From assembly GCA_900618425.1 (NCBI GenBank), contig UZAN01040812.1:1-26550 (forward strand): a stretch of DNA of 26,550 bases, in the 5' to 3' direction. This document shows, piece by piece, positions 9,981 to 20,248 of this stretch; position 1 is the stretch's first letter, and each line of letters starts with the position of its first letter. The DNA comes from Echinostoma caproni. Lineage: Eukaryota; Platyhelminthes; Trematoda; Plagiorchiida; Echinostomatidae. A model generated the notes under the pieces. It had not been told where the DNA came from. It worked only from the letters and a program-made list of their open reading frames with translations, and searched no databases. Both the position numbers and the translations under genes were made by a program.

Positions 9981-10565
9981 GTATGTGCCCAGTGAGCTGC
10001 TTTGTGAAGGTAAAGTAGTTAGTGTAAAAGAGTAATCTTCATTCGTGTCATGATGCAAGGATTCATGTTAACGCCTTTTTATTACCCTATACAAATTTGT
10101 AGTTTTTTCTATGGTTTCCAAGTTACATGGGAGCGCATGCTGACAATGAAATGAGAAGCATTATGTTCTACCATTGTCTGGGTTTTGATTACCAGGGGTG
10201 GATCAGATGAACCTGATGAAGTCTTCAGACGATCCAGAACTGTCGTGGCAAAAATTTGCTAAGGTTGCCTTATGTAGGAAGTCAGAAATGAAGCGAGTTT
10301 GCAATACCTAGACTATGTAATTTTACGCCCTGAAATTGGCTTTAATTTCCTTTTCGAATGGTTCCTGATGCATCTAGGAAAAGCCATTCGGTTGGAGAGG
10401 CTAAACCCACAACATACGGCATTACACGGTGAATCCTTGCTCAACAAAAGCCCATGGCCTATTAGAGTATCAGGAACTGAAAACGTTTTATTTCTATTGT
10501 TCTACTTTACTTTGGTTTTCATACGAATGTATATTTTGAAATGTCTATTTAATCTTATTGTTTAG
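9981..10565 (+). other. Intron D-E (585 bp)
   Basis: GTATGT...TAG boundaries. An 88-codon open frame at 10299-10565 runs into exon E in a different frame and has no homology I recognise. Confidence 0.7.
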
Positions 10566-10698
10566 AATGCCGGTTTATCTGCTCTGCCATACGTTGGTTT
10601 ATGGATCGGACAAATGTTTACAGGTTGGTTGTCTGACAGAATTATTTCACGTAGACAACTGCGCGTCGGAGTTGTTCGAAAACTGATGACTTGTATTG
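10566..10698 (+). CDS. SLC17-type transporter, exon E (helix 8 and following loop)
   Basis: The acceptor is GTTTAG ending at 10565 and the donor is GTAAGC at 10699. The exon encodes NAGLSALPYVGLWIGQMFTG, then WLSDRIISRRQLRVGVVRKL and MTCIG. The family pattern is N-G-x-L-S-x-L-P-Y-x-x-x-W/L-x-x-x-x-x-x-G-x-x-A/S-D-x-x-R, followed by a loop with V-R-K/R-x-x-x-x-I-G. All of these are present. It leaves one base (phase 1) that joins GA of exon F. The SDR and basic loop residues face the cytoplasm in related transporters. Confidence 0.94.
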
Positions 10699-12170
10699 GT
10701 AAGCAGTTTGATCATTTGAGTAGTATGTTTCCGTGCGCATGTTTTCATCGTAACGAGCTCTACTATCCAAGATTACTTCCGATAACCATATGATAATTTG
10801 TGTAGAAACTGAGATAGTAATGCTTTCAACCCTCATCAAGAACCACTCCCAGGCCTCCGGTATGGCTGAGACATACCAGTAAGAAAAATTAGGTTGAAGG
10901 AAAGTTGAAAACGTTCAAGGACCTAATAACGACAAATGATGCCCACGATTGCAGTGAGATTCAAGTAGTTTTTATTCCGAACTCATCTGTAGTGGTGCAG
11001 GTAAAACAGTTGACCCACACACGTTTTAACAGTTGTGGTCTACTCTTTTGCTTCAAATAGAAACATCTCATGTGGTAGCTGTATGAAGGGGTATGCTTTA
11101 CAATCAAAAAGAGTTGCACTCTCGAGGGCCTACGTTCAAGGATGCAGAATGAATAAATTGAGCAACAAGTTTTACAAAACCGAAGAGTACTTTTCCTCCA
11201 TCTTTTCGCCTTAAAGGCTGTGATTCCCATCGCTAAAGAGGAAACAGTTATCTGTGCGCAAAATGATCAATGCAGACTTGGTAATTGAACTATCGACAAC
11301 TGAACGGAGTGGAATATGCTGTCCAATCTCGTCCCGAAAGTTGGGGGAAGGTATCGTGGCAATCCAAAGCCCAATAAATACCAGAATATGGTATGGCTCA
11401 GTCATTCCATCATCTAGAAAACACTCATGGGTTAATTGCAGAATCCTAATTTTTTTCCTAGATTAGCGTGCCAGTTCGGATAATTAGACACGCAAATTGA
11501 AAGAGGCCACTCACACTAGCGTGAGTTTTTAGTTATCAATGGGGAGGTTCACGAATTGATATTAATGTTGTTGTTGTGGTGGTGGTGGTGATGTTCTCCC
11601 AAAACACTTGAGTTGTAGGAAATAACGCGACACTGTTCTTTGCACTTTAACAATGTCATAAAGTAAGGAAGGCTTGAAATATAAAGGTTGTTGAATAAAA
11701 ACGGCTTGCTAGTTGTGAGAACCGTAAACGTGAGTAGTCAGCGTGAACGCAGTAGGTTTGCTAATGCCAAAAGTAGCAGCCTAAATAAAGGAAATTCTCC
11801 TGCCAAGATGTTTTATCTGTTTTTGATTTGGCGAAACATTACACTATCTGGAAAGTATCCTAGTCTGGGGTTCACTTCATTGTTCCAAAGAAGTTGATTT
11901 CAGTTTTCTGCTTCAGTGCAGGCATACTATCTATCGAATGTGCAAACTGACACACAAGCCGGTGTGTGGTTCACATTGCGGGGATCGATTAGAACTAATG
12001 GGGCTTGATGCATCCCCCACTCTGTCATCAAATGTACTTAAGTATGTCACTTGCACCTGAACAATATAAGATGTCCAAGCTCAAAAGATAAAGTAACTGT
12101 CGTCATTAGTGTGGCAGCTAATTTTAGATAGGGGAAACAGCGTTTCAAACATCTACAGAATATCAAATGG
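10699..12170 (+). other. Intron E-F, first part
   Basis: A minus-strand open frame of 89 codons at 10961-11230 has no recognised domain. The TTG/TGG repeat lies at 11567. Nothing else identified. Confidence 0.55.
11567..11593. repeat. (TTG)n-(TGG)n short tandem repeat
   Basis: About four TTG units pass into about five TGG units. Confidence 0.9.
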
Positions 12171-12272
12171 GAATTCGTCGTGTATATAGCAAATGAAGTG
12201 TGAACTGAAAAGCTCGGAAGCACTGGACAGCTGTTTTGACCTGGTTGGGTCTCATCAGCAGTGCGAATCCAT
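12171..12272 (-). repeat. Hammerhead-bearing dispersed repeat, copy A
   Basis: The + strand begins GAATTCGTCGTGTATATAGC and shares a ~75-bp block with 8088-8165 (GAATTCGTCGTGTATA, GAAGCACTG and others, with scattered differences). Read on the minus strand, the end at 12220-12272 contains the complete hammerhead motif described separately. The downstream limit is unclear, because copy B diverges before it. Confidence 0.7.
12220..12270 (-). ncRNA. Type I hammerhead ribozyme motif, minimal stem III
   Basis: On the minus strand the order is: stem I 5' strand GCACTG (12264-12259), core CTGATGA (12258-12252), stem II GACC / loop CAACCA / GGTC (12251-12238), core AAA (12237-12235), a two-base-pair stem III with loop AGCT (12234-12227), cleavage nucleotide C (12226), and stem I 3' strand CAGTGC (12225-12220). 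Stem I pairs perfectly over 6 bp and can extend by GGA/TCC beyond a small internal loop (to 12270). Stem II pairs perfectly over 4 bp. Predicted cleavage is between 12226 and 12225. The deviation is at G12 of the core, which is A here (AAA where GAA is expected). That base is needed for catalysis, so this copy is probably inactive. Tiny stem III hammerheads are known from Penelope-like elements. Confidence 0.72.
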
Positions 12273-13600
12273 CGACCCGACTGAGGATTACAGAATAGAT
12301 CACTAAGTCATTCAAGGGTTAGCTACACGCAAGGAAGATGTCAAGCGAATGCACATATGCCTCTAGCTGGGCCCGGTTCACATTAGCCGAGTGAACGTGG
12401 TATTATCCCGTTTGATCTTGATATATTTCGCATCCCCTACTGGTCTGGTTTTCATTTGTTTTCCAATCGCATCTGAAGTCCCTAAGGAATAAGAAAACAC
12501 ATAAAGTAACGGGAAAATGCCAACCCATGTGTTTGCAATTCTGTTTTTAGAGCGTTTCGTTATAACATGAGATGTAGCAAAACCTTAAACAGCTCTGCTG
12601 TTGAACTCTGTCATGAGGCAACACCTGCAGGATTTCATTCAGAGACACTGGGAAATAATGTGTGATGTTGAAGGGAATTTGAACGGAAGAGCGTTACCGT
12701 CAACTTCATTATTCTTGCTCGCCATGTTACTGTTGGGCCTCTTGTAACATTCTTCCAATCGTGCGTTAGTTCCAGCGTTCACAATTCCTATTGTGTTTTT
12801 TCACAGTTTTGTCAAACGTAAACCTAACCTTTGATAAATACTGTATAACCGTTTACTAAATAAATACGGAGAGGGGTTGTTATAAATTGAATTTAATTAC
12901 TGTTTAGATCGCGATGAGTGTTGACCATGTCCTCCGAAAACGCACTTGATTCGTCCGCAGCTTCTTTCGTAACTGTTTGACCTTGCATCAAAGTGGCTTT
13001 CGTTCCTCTCTAATCCTCAGTTTCGCACTCTATGATGAATTAAGTCCATAGTGCATCAGTTGTAGAGAACAGTTTTATAATCACGAAATTCACAGTTCGT
13101 TTGACATGAAAATACAGCGTGCACTTAAATCCCACGGTAATTCTAATCCCATAAAAAAATAAACGGAACATCAGAGCAAATCACGTACTTTTAATTATAC
13201 TGTTTGGTAATTTGCTAGATGAGTCAGTAATTGTACACATTGTGAGGGCTTGTTTGAACATGAACAATTAGAAGAACAGCTATTTTACAATCTAGCTGCT
13301 TTTCGGTGCATGGAAATAGCGTTCATATACACAGATTAAAGGGCCTGGCTTCGTATCTCATCCCCAAAACACACAGATTGGGTGGACGCATTTCACCAAC
13401 CAGATCATTTGTTTTACCCCTCTCGGACACTTTCAAGTCTTGACAGAATTCAACTGAACATTGTTTACCTACAGGACAGGATGACGTAAATTCCGTTAAT
13501 GCACATATACACAATGCATATACTGTTCTTATGGATGTCTGTGCTCGCTGCTTGTCCATTCCTCCTTCACCTCCTCCGTGTCCCATAACTCAAACGTACA

Positions 13601-13614
13601 ACACACACACACAC
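13601..13614. repeat. (AC)n microsatellite
   Basis: Seven AC units. Confidence 0.9.
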
Positions 13615-13823
13615 AAATTTCACGTACAAGGCTCACCGCTGCCTGCCCTCCAATCTGACTGATTGATGTGTTCAAATCGATCGTGTGGATTACGGATTCG
13701 GTGCATAATGATCGGACTGGCATGCAGATACGATTCAAAGTTTACGGGATTAGTTGTGTCTCGTTTGATGCGACCTATTAACTCGGTCAGTGACAAAGGC
13801 CGGACAAGGCGTTAAGGCAACAT

Positions 13824-13845
13824 CAACAACAACAACAACAACAAA
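13824..13845. repeat. (CAA)n microsatellite
   Basis: About seven CAA units. Confidence 0.9.
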
Positions 13846-14870
13846 CACTATACTGATGGAAGCGTTCGAACGAATGGGGGTCAAATGATAACTGTTACCA
13901 TTGAGAATAACCAGTGATCGGATTTTCAAATATTGACCTCCGTTTGCTGGTGAACTGAGATTTAGGAATGCCTGCTTCTCAAAGTTTTCGTAAAAATACA
14001 ACACAAAATTTTGAGAGGGATGTATAAAACGCCAGGTTGGGGAATAGTCCACAGGTTATTGTTTTGTTAAACAATATACGCTAGAGAATTCGATGATATC
14101 CAGGAGCAACATACTACCCGATTGCCTTGTTCGAATAAACCACGATGTGAGGGGACGGTATGATTAAACCAGCCATCCCCTTGCGTACTACTCTGGACTC
14201 CGGAGTTAGAGCTCATAAGGAAGTGGTTGTTGACGGTTAGAAGTTTTGAAACAGATAATATTAGACCACAAAATTGGCATGTGGTTTGTTATTCCCTTAT
14301 AATAAACATAAAAAAGATCGTGACAGCTGAATTAAAGTCACAAACACGAAAAAACAGCTCCTTTCATACATAAAGATTGATCTACATTCTCTTGAAGAAA
14401 ATATCTCTTTTCGTTCTCATCTAATTTTTGCAATTCCAGGATATACTGTCATTTTCGCGGTGTTGAAGTTTATTTTTGTATCTTCATGCACAATAATCAG
14501 TTATTTGTTTAAAAATATGTAAAACTTTAGTTATTGTGTAATCTCTAACTCCGCCGCCTTCGCGCCCCCCTCCCCCCGAAAAAACATCTGATCTATCATC
14601 TCGAACTATTTGGTCAAGTATTGCATCAAGGATTACCTATCATTCATACCGTAATCATGATGATGCCACGGACTCATGTCAAGCCGTCAAGTTGGATAAG
14701 CGAAAAAGATTTAAACTGTGAAATTGCTGCTGAAATGTAAACAAGAATTTCCTAGACGAAAATTGATAAACGTCCTTGGGAGAATTCAGTGTCAACCGCT
14801 ATCGTGTCAGTACCGCGAGCCAAAATATTGCTTCTTTAAAATGTTCCATTTTATTTCTCGCTTCATTCAG

Positions 14871-15112
14871 GAATGTTTGGGCCCGGAATAGTCCTCATTG
14901 TCATGAGTTTCTTCACTTGTCACTGGAAATATTTAGCTGTTGCCTTGTTCACATTCGGATTGATGTTGAACAGCGGGGTGTTTACCGGGGGCCTATTGAA
15001 TCCCATCGAACTGAGTCCAACACATGCGGGTTTCATTTTTGCCGGATCGAACAGTTTGAGCGCGGCAACCGGATTTATCGGCCCGCTGGTGGTCAGTGCA
15101 CTGACTCCAAAT
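14871..15112 (+). CDS. SLC17-type transporter, exon F (helices 9-11)
   Basis: The acceptor is TTCATTCAG ending at 14870; the donor GTGAGT starts at 15113. The 242-nt exon encodes three hydrophobic stretches: MFGPGIVLIVMSFFTC (helix 9), LAVALFTFGLMLNSGVFTGG (helix 10), and, after the conserved N-P-I-E-L-S-P-T-H-A-G turn, SNSLSAATGFIGPLVVSALT (helix 11). SLC17 members have the same L/D-I/L-A/S-P-x-x-A-G-x-x-x-G-x-x-N-x-x-x-x-x-x-G-x-x-x-P arrangement before helix 11. The 4172-bp intron upstream is the longest in the gene and contains the hammerhead-bearing repeat. Confidence 0.95.
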
Positions 15113-15359
15113 GTGAGTTGATCCCGTTCGGTGATTGGGGTGTCAATCGTGTCCAGGTCACCCAATTATGAAGCATATGTTTTTTCCCCTGTCAATGATT
15201 CATTAAAATATATACGGGCTTATAATGCAAACAAGACTTGTTGTCAGTGATTTATCTTCTCTGGTTAATACATCACAATTTATATAACTCACATTCACAT
15301 CCAGACCTACCCTCAGACTGCAAGTCAAACATAAAGTTCTTGTTTCTGAGACCTCATTC

Positions 15360-15705
15360 TGTGTTTAATCCTTCACTTGCTTCTGTGGAACAACGTATGT
15401 CGGTCGCACGATCAGACGACTGCCTGCGAAAATTTGTGAGTATTATCCGGCTTGGTTGTACACACTGGGGTGACAAAGTCAGTCACACGAGCGCAATCTG
15501 TTCACATCTTGGCGAGTTAGGTCATTTAGTTGACTTGACCAGGGCGTTTCGTCCCTTCTACCAGGTTCATGGACAACAATCTGAGGAGATTAAACATCGC
15601 ATCCTGCTCACAGCGAAAGCAGTGGGAATTCGCCTTCACAATCTATCGTTGTGTGCGCACAAACTATTTGTGAAGACTGCCTTCCCTGCACTAACCACAT
15701 TTTCA
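15360..15705 (+). pseudogene. Penelope-like element, GIY-YIG endonuclease fragment
   Basis: A first frame (15369-15473) reads SFTCFCGTTYVGRTIRRL, then a short run ending EYYPAWLYTLG and a TGA. The C-x-C-G-x-x-Y-V/I-G-R-T-x-R-x-L pattern is the core of the GIY-YIG domain fused to Penelope-like reverse transcriptases, including the catalytic Arg. A second frame (from about 15477) continues with VSHTSAICSHLGELGHLVD, RAFRPFYQVHG and ILLTAKAVGIRLHN, ending LCAHKLFVKTAFPA. One frameshift or stop separates the two halves, and the RT is absent, so it is a dead fragment inside intron 15113-17428. The GIY-YIG assignment is good; the exact PLE lineage cannot be given. Confidence 0.75.
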
Positions 15706-16012
15706 ATCGCCCCTCCCGATCTTCGGCATATCCGGACTAAAGCCGCACCGGAAACGCTGGACATTATCTGTATCCCTTCCAGTTTATTAGTTTATTACTG
15801 TGATTTTTTGCAAGTAACATGTCCGCATTCCAATATTTTAGCCGAGTTATATTCATTGTGAAGTATTTGCTCAAAGAAGACGACTCACTGAAAATAAGTC
15901 TTGTTTGCTACATTGTGTTCTATTTAAAATGTGCGTTGGTGGTCTAATGAGACGATTGTGTGTGTAATGAAGTTCATTAGCCTAGTTAAAGATATCTCTT
16001 TGAAATCCAAAT

Positions 16013-16295
16013 TGTTCAAATTGTTGTTTGGCAGATTTGAAGTTTTTACGGTGATTAGGAAAAGTTCAGTGGCTTCGGTCGGATTCGAACACACTCATGG
16101 ATGCCGCCTACGCTTTATACGCGCACGCTCTACCAGCTGAGCTACGAGGCCACACCGATTTCAGAGATCTTTTCACATTCGAATTTACCCATCCAAATTA
16201 CAGAGGCACATGGCACCCACCAGTTAGTATGCAAGCTGGCTGTCCCGACAGGTTTTCCTCAGAATTCACCGAACTTCACCGAATGAGATTCTAAG
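16013..16295 (-). repeat. tRNA-derived SINE, copy 2 (antisense to host gene)
   Basis: Reading the minus strand from 16295, it carries the same ~140-bp head as copy 1, then a tRNA-like block (A-box TAGCTCAGCTGGTAGAGCG at 16127-16145; B-box GTTCGAATCC near 16081-16090), then a tail ending TCTGCCAAACAAC. The D-arm and T-arm are well conserved, but the anticodon arm differs from copy 1, so the parent tRNA cannot be named with confidence. It lies in intron 15113-17428, directly head-to-head with copy 3. Confidence 0.8.
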
Positions 16296-16298
16296 GCT

Positions 16299-16400
16299 TC
16301 TAAGGCGCGTACAAAGCGTAGGCGACATCCGTGCGTGGGTGTTAATCCGACCGAGGTTACTGAACTTTTCACAATCGCCATAAAAAGTCCAAATTGCTTT
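16299..16400 (+). repeat. tRNA-derived SINE, copy 3 (5'-truncated, sense)
   Basis: Begins inside the tRNA anticodon arm (GCGTACAAAGCGTAGGCG) and continues through GACATCCGTGCGTGGGTGTT, a degenerate B-box (the expected GTTCGAATCC reads GTTAATCC), and the family tail ACTGAACTTTTCACAATCGCC. The whole head and D-arm are missing. It abuts copy 2 in opposite orientation, so the two form an inverted pair with only a few bases between them. Confidence 0.7.
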
Positions 16401-17428
16401 AACAATCACAATTTAAAAAGTCTTGTTCACCGAAGGAAAACATACTTGACCCGACTGATTCTCGGAAGACTAAAATATTATCTATCAATTTTCCTCGATA
16501 AATCCCGTTTTTATTTATTTTAAAGAATTTACTAGTCAACATTTGTAATAACATTGAATAAATCAAGAAGATGGATCACGCAAAACAGTGCGTAGAGCCA
16601 AGCAGGTCATAAGTACAATTTTAGATCAGTTTTAGTTGGGCTGAGCCAAATTTTACTTATTGCCCCATATTACGATTCTGACTGCTGCATTTTGATCATA
16701 ACAAAATTAATAAAAAAGAATAAAAATAGACAACGAGCCGGGAGACTGTTGAGCACTCAAAGTAATGTAACTGGCGAAGAACAACGAGTACATGAACAAC
16801 TTGCAATGCAAGGAAATACTAGCCATTATCTCTATCTGTCAGTTAGATTTGTGCCGAGCATCCCACCTAGAGCCCGAACAAGACATGTCTGACTCAGTCC
16901 ATTGCACAAGATCTTGATACAATAAGGTCGGATGTTAGTATGACTCCCAATGACTAGTCTCTACTCAGAATGCGCATCGCAACAAAAGGTAAATGCTTGA
17001 ACATGATCACCAAATAGCTCAGACATTTCGTTTGGTGAAAGTCTAGTCAGTGTGTTCAGTGTACCAATGTCAATACACAACTGGCACCCAACTTTCATTT
17101 TTTACTCAGTTGTTCCAACAGACGCATACCAAGGTGCGTCAACAGCGACTCCGGGGATCTGACAGTCTTCTGGTCATCACGTAAAGTTCAACTGGGTATA
17201 TTGCTCTGTTAAACACTCGAGGTTTTGAACTTTTCCAATGAATGACATCACAAATTCTAAACGAAAAATACTGATTTATACGATGTATCACATAGTGTTT
17301 GAATTGGAAAAGTTTGCCCATTGAAAACAGGAATACTCAGTGCTTTCTATTTTTGCATTTCATCCCAAATGTACAGCAAGTTTTCCAAGACAAATGTGTT
17401 TAACTCGATTCCATTCTATTTATTACAG
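16401..17428 (+). other. End of intron F-G
   Basis: AT-rich sequence after the SINE pair, with no feature recognised before the TTATTACAG acceptor. Confidence 0.6.
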
Positions 17429-17716
17429 AAATCGTATGAGGAATGGCGCTATGTCTTTTATTTGGGTGCTGCGATTTATGCAGTCACCGGGTGCATCTTC
17501 TTGTTCTTCTCCTCATCTTCCATTCAACCTTGGGCGATCGAGCCACGTGATCCTTGGTCCAGCGGGGAATTGGGTGTTCAGGTTGAAAACGGCACACCCG
17601 ACCCGGTTTCAAACGATCACAAGGTGAACACATTGAAGGAGGAGAGTAAACCAATGATGGATTCAAGGGAACATTTAAATAGAAAACTAAATGACCTTGA
17701 CGGCACAGTGGCGTAA
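17429..17716 (+). CDS. SLC17-type transporter, terminal exon G (helix 12 and cytoplasmic tail)
   Basis: The acceptor is TTATTACAG ending at 17428, phase 0. It opens KSYEEWRYVFYLGAAIYAVT, giving E-x-W-x-x-V-F-Y-x-x-A-x-I, which is the family entry to helix 12. Helix 12 continues to a serine run, followed by IQPWA. SLC17 proteins typically have V/I-Q-x-W-A just after the last helix. A hydrophilic tail of about 60 residues rich in E, D, K and N then runs to a TAA stop at 17714-17716. The tail matches no motif I recognise and is the part most likely to be lineage-specific. Together the seven exons give 376 residues. Full-length family members are roughly 450-580 residues, so about a quarter to a third is missing at the N terminus. 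Confidence 0.95.
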   Translation, partial: KSYEEWRYVFYLGAAIYAVTGCIFLFFSSSSIQPWAIEPRDPWSSGELGVQVENGTPDPVSNDHKVNTLKEESKPMMDSREHLNRKLNDLDGTVA

Positions 17717-18000
17717 ATCTTTTGCATAGGATATTTTTTACTTTCATTTGAGCAAAATAAGACTGGATTAAAAAAGACCTCTTTTTTCATAATAACACGG
17801 TTGCATTCTTACTGTTTACGCACGAATAACTTACTTTTCTTTATAATTTTGATTTAATTATGCGATAAGTGATTATACATTTTAACGAAAGCTTAATATG
17901 ACTTCGGTGATCTTTTATATATCCTTTTTCATGACTTAAAAAAATCTTACTGTACCTCTGCAAGTTTCTTACTTTGTCGATTTGAAACTAATCGATTTGA

Positions 18001-18006
18001 AATAAA
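18001..18006 (+). promoter_or_regulatory. Candidate poly(A) signal of the SLC17-type gene
   Basis: A canonical AATAAA lies 285 bp after the transporter stop codon, the first canonical hexamer downstream of it. A T-rich and GT-containing stretch (CGGTCTTCATTCTCTGGTG) follows within 40 bp. The 3' UTR would then be about 300 nt. An AATAAG variant near 17755 is a weaker alternative. Confidence 0.45.
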
Positions 18007-19416
18007 CGCTCGCGGTCTTCATTCTCTGGTGCTCAGTTAGCACGAAATTTATATAAATATTTCTTTTTTACTAAATCCGTTTTCTGCCTCATTCTATTGA
18101 TGGGCTATCTGAGAACATATACACCCAGGGATATACAGCTTAAAAAAAATATCAGTGACAAATTAAAGAATTGAAGTATTTATAAACCCCTGTTGTATTA
18201 AATACTAAACAAATGACTGCGGAGTACCAGCAATGCAACTGTGGTTCACATGTGAACGTTAAATCGATGAAACTGGGTCAACTAACAGTGTGGGATGGCA
18301 AAACTGACTCATTGACGTGCTAGTGCACTTTGTGAAACAGAATCGATCGCCAGTGTTTTGACCTATTCCCGTTCAAGCAAACAAAAGAGTTCACTGCTGG
18401 CCGTTTTGGAAAAATGAACCGAACATTTGGTTGGACCGAACACATCAGAGTTCGTATTCCAAAAATATGCGAAGTGCTTGCTTGTTGAAACGGGTTGGAC
18501 GGGTAAACAGAAAACTATCACGTTTATTTTGCGCAATGGAATGCATGTGCTGAAAATTCTTGATGAATTCCGGATGCGTGACATGATGTTTTTTGGCCTT
18601 CGAAGAGATGCGTGTTGGAACATCTTACTTGCTGATGGTTTCAAAAGTTGAGCTGAGAGTGAAGAAAAAAAATAGTGACTAGCAAACTGGTGCTAATATC
18701 TACACTATTTGAAGGCCATGTGAACCGGGTTTGACACGAGATCATAGCTTACACATGGATTGGCAGAATAGGACCCAACTCGTGGACGTAACGATTACTA
18801 GATTTGACTCCCTCTCCCAACTGTTCCTTGCCACATTCTGTGCCACGAAACACTTCCACCTGACGGAGCAAGAAAGGTCCAAATGAAAAGAATACAGTGC
18901 ACCAATGAACGCGGTGAAACTTACAAACGATGTTTGAGCAATTGTCATAGCATTTTACGAGTATTCTAAAGAATGAGTGTATACATCATATTTTCTTCGC
19001 AAATCTCTCATCAGCAACACGGGCCTAGTTCTTATAGACATTTGGTTCAAAGCAGTCCGTTGGCAAATCAAAGTGATGAATCGAATGACTAGGTTAGTGA
19101 TTAACGTATACGCATAGCTGATGAATGTCAATCACTACGATTCGATTTCACCTCAATAGATTGACGATTGAATTCTTAGACGTGGGCGTTTCATTATGGA
19201 AAAAAAGGAAAAACAGAATGATATACAAAATAATTTGTTCACTAGGGACTGAGTGAGATAAGTCCGTTCATCGTTTACCAAGTGCAGTCCTAAAACCCTA
19301 CGCTATCTGTAGGTCGACTATTTTCTTTATTAGCCGGTTACAACTATCTAATATCCGATTCATAAATGGTGCCTACCTATGCTTAGTCTCCACCTCTGGT
19401 TCATGAGCTCCAACTC
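18007..19416. other. Downstream intergenic sequence
   Basis: Short open frames (93 codons minus at 18363-18644; 74 codons plus at 18427-18651) overlap on opposite strands without recognisable domains. No gene is called. Confidence 0.5.
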
Positions 19417-19830
19417 TCATTTCCCTCTAGTTCCATGTTGGGGAGCTGTTGAATAAAGACTCCACATTCCTATCCATGATAGCCACTTCATGATTTTGAA
19501 AGTTTTCATATGATTTCCCCGGGTTCTCCTCCATTCTAATGAGAAAAGCTCGAGTACCTCTGTTATTTCCCATGTTCTATCATTTTGGCTCTCTACCACT
19601 TTGGTGGTCTATCTCTGAATCTTTTCTAGACAGGCTGTATCCTTCTTGAATAAGGGTAGCCAAGCATGTAAGCAATACTCCTATATGCGATCGGACTATT
19701 TCCTTGTGTACTGAGACGAAGACTCCAGGTTGTACGCATGTAAGGACAGACCGTAGTCTAAGTAACTCCCCGCTATGCTTTGTGCACTGCTTGTGCACAC
19801 TGGTTAGTTCATCTGAAGTTGTTTCATATT
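19417..19830 (-). pseudogene. Non-LTR retrotransposon pol, C-terminal remnant
   Basis: Minus-strand frames read GELLRLRSVLTC, IVRSHI, CLATLIQEG (upstream part, from about 19800) and then, after a frameshift near 19590, ITEVLELFSLEWRRTRGNHM followed by KTFKIMKWLSWIG. The pattern V-R-x-H-I/L-E-Y-x-x-x-x-W-x-P, then E-x-L-x-x-L-x-L-F-S-L-E-x-R-R-x-R-G-D-L-I-x-T-F-K-I is the conserved end of pol proteins in CR1/L2/Jockey-like LINEs, after the RT. No RT or endonuclease is left, and several frameshifts are present. The clade cannot be assigned more finely from this fragment. Confidence 0.7.
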
Positions 19831-20248
19831 AATACCTACTATTCTATAAAGAGATAGTGTTCCTCCTCGGGAATCTTCATTCTGTATGATACCTCTGTTA
19901 GCATATGGTTCTTGTTTGCATCAAGGTTTATGTTCAATTCTTTTGCTCATCCAGCTACCTGCAATGAAGCATAGCCATACATTTATACAATACTGTGCCC
20001 CGCGTGCAGTTCAGACTTGAAATATAAGAAAAACAGCCGAGTGAGTATCCTCTCTCCAGTCAGTCAAAAATTGAGTTTGATCCTTGTTTGACTGTTATTG
20101 TGTACTTCCGTGTCGATAAAAGGAATGAGACCAAACGTATTTCAGTTGATGCAGAGTTGCACATTCCATGTTTTGCGAAGGTTGTATATATAACCACCTC
20201 ACGAACATCACTATTGAATCAGGTTTTGAATTGGACGAATATATGACA

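Larger units (their letters stand above)
12273..14870 (+). other. Intron E-F, second part
   Basis: About 2.6 kb with two microsatellites and a C-rich tract (14551-14577). The ~150 bp directly after the ribozyme motif (to about 12420) may belong to the same element, but it has no second copy in the window. No coding homology seen. Confidence 0.55.

Noticed and set aside
10209..10245. CTGATGA followed by a GTC/GAC hairpin on the + strand, resembling a hammerhead
   Set aside because: The second core block reads GAT and not GAA, stem III and stem I partners are missing.
16081..16150. Functional tRNA gene on the minus strand
   Set aside because: It is embedded in the repeated SINE unit with a 140-bp leader and tail shared with the 4405 copy.
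18995..19030. CTGATGAG on the minus strand, resembling a hammerhead core
   Set aside because: No stem II or GAAA block follows in a suitable place.
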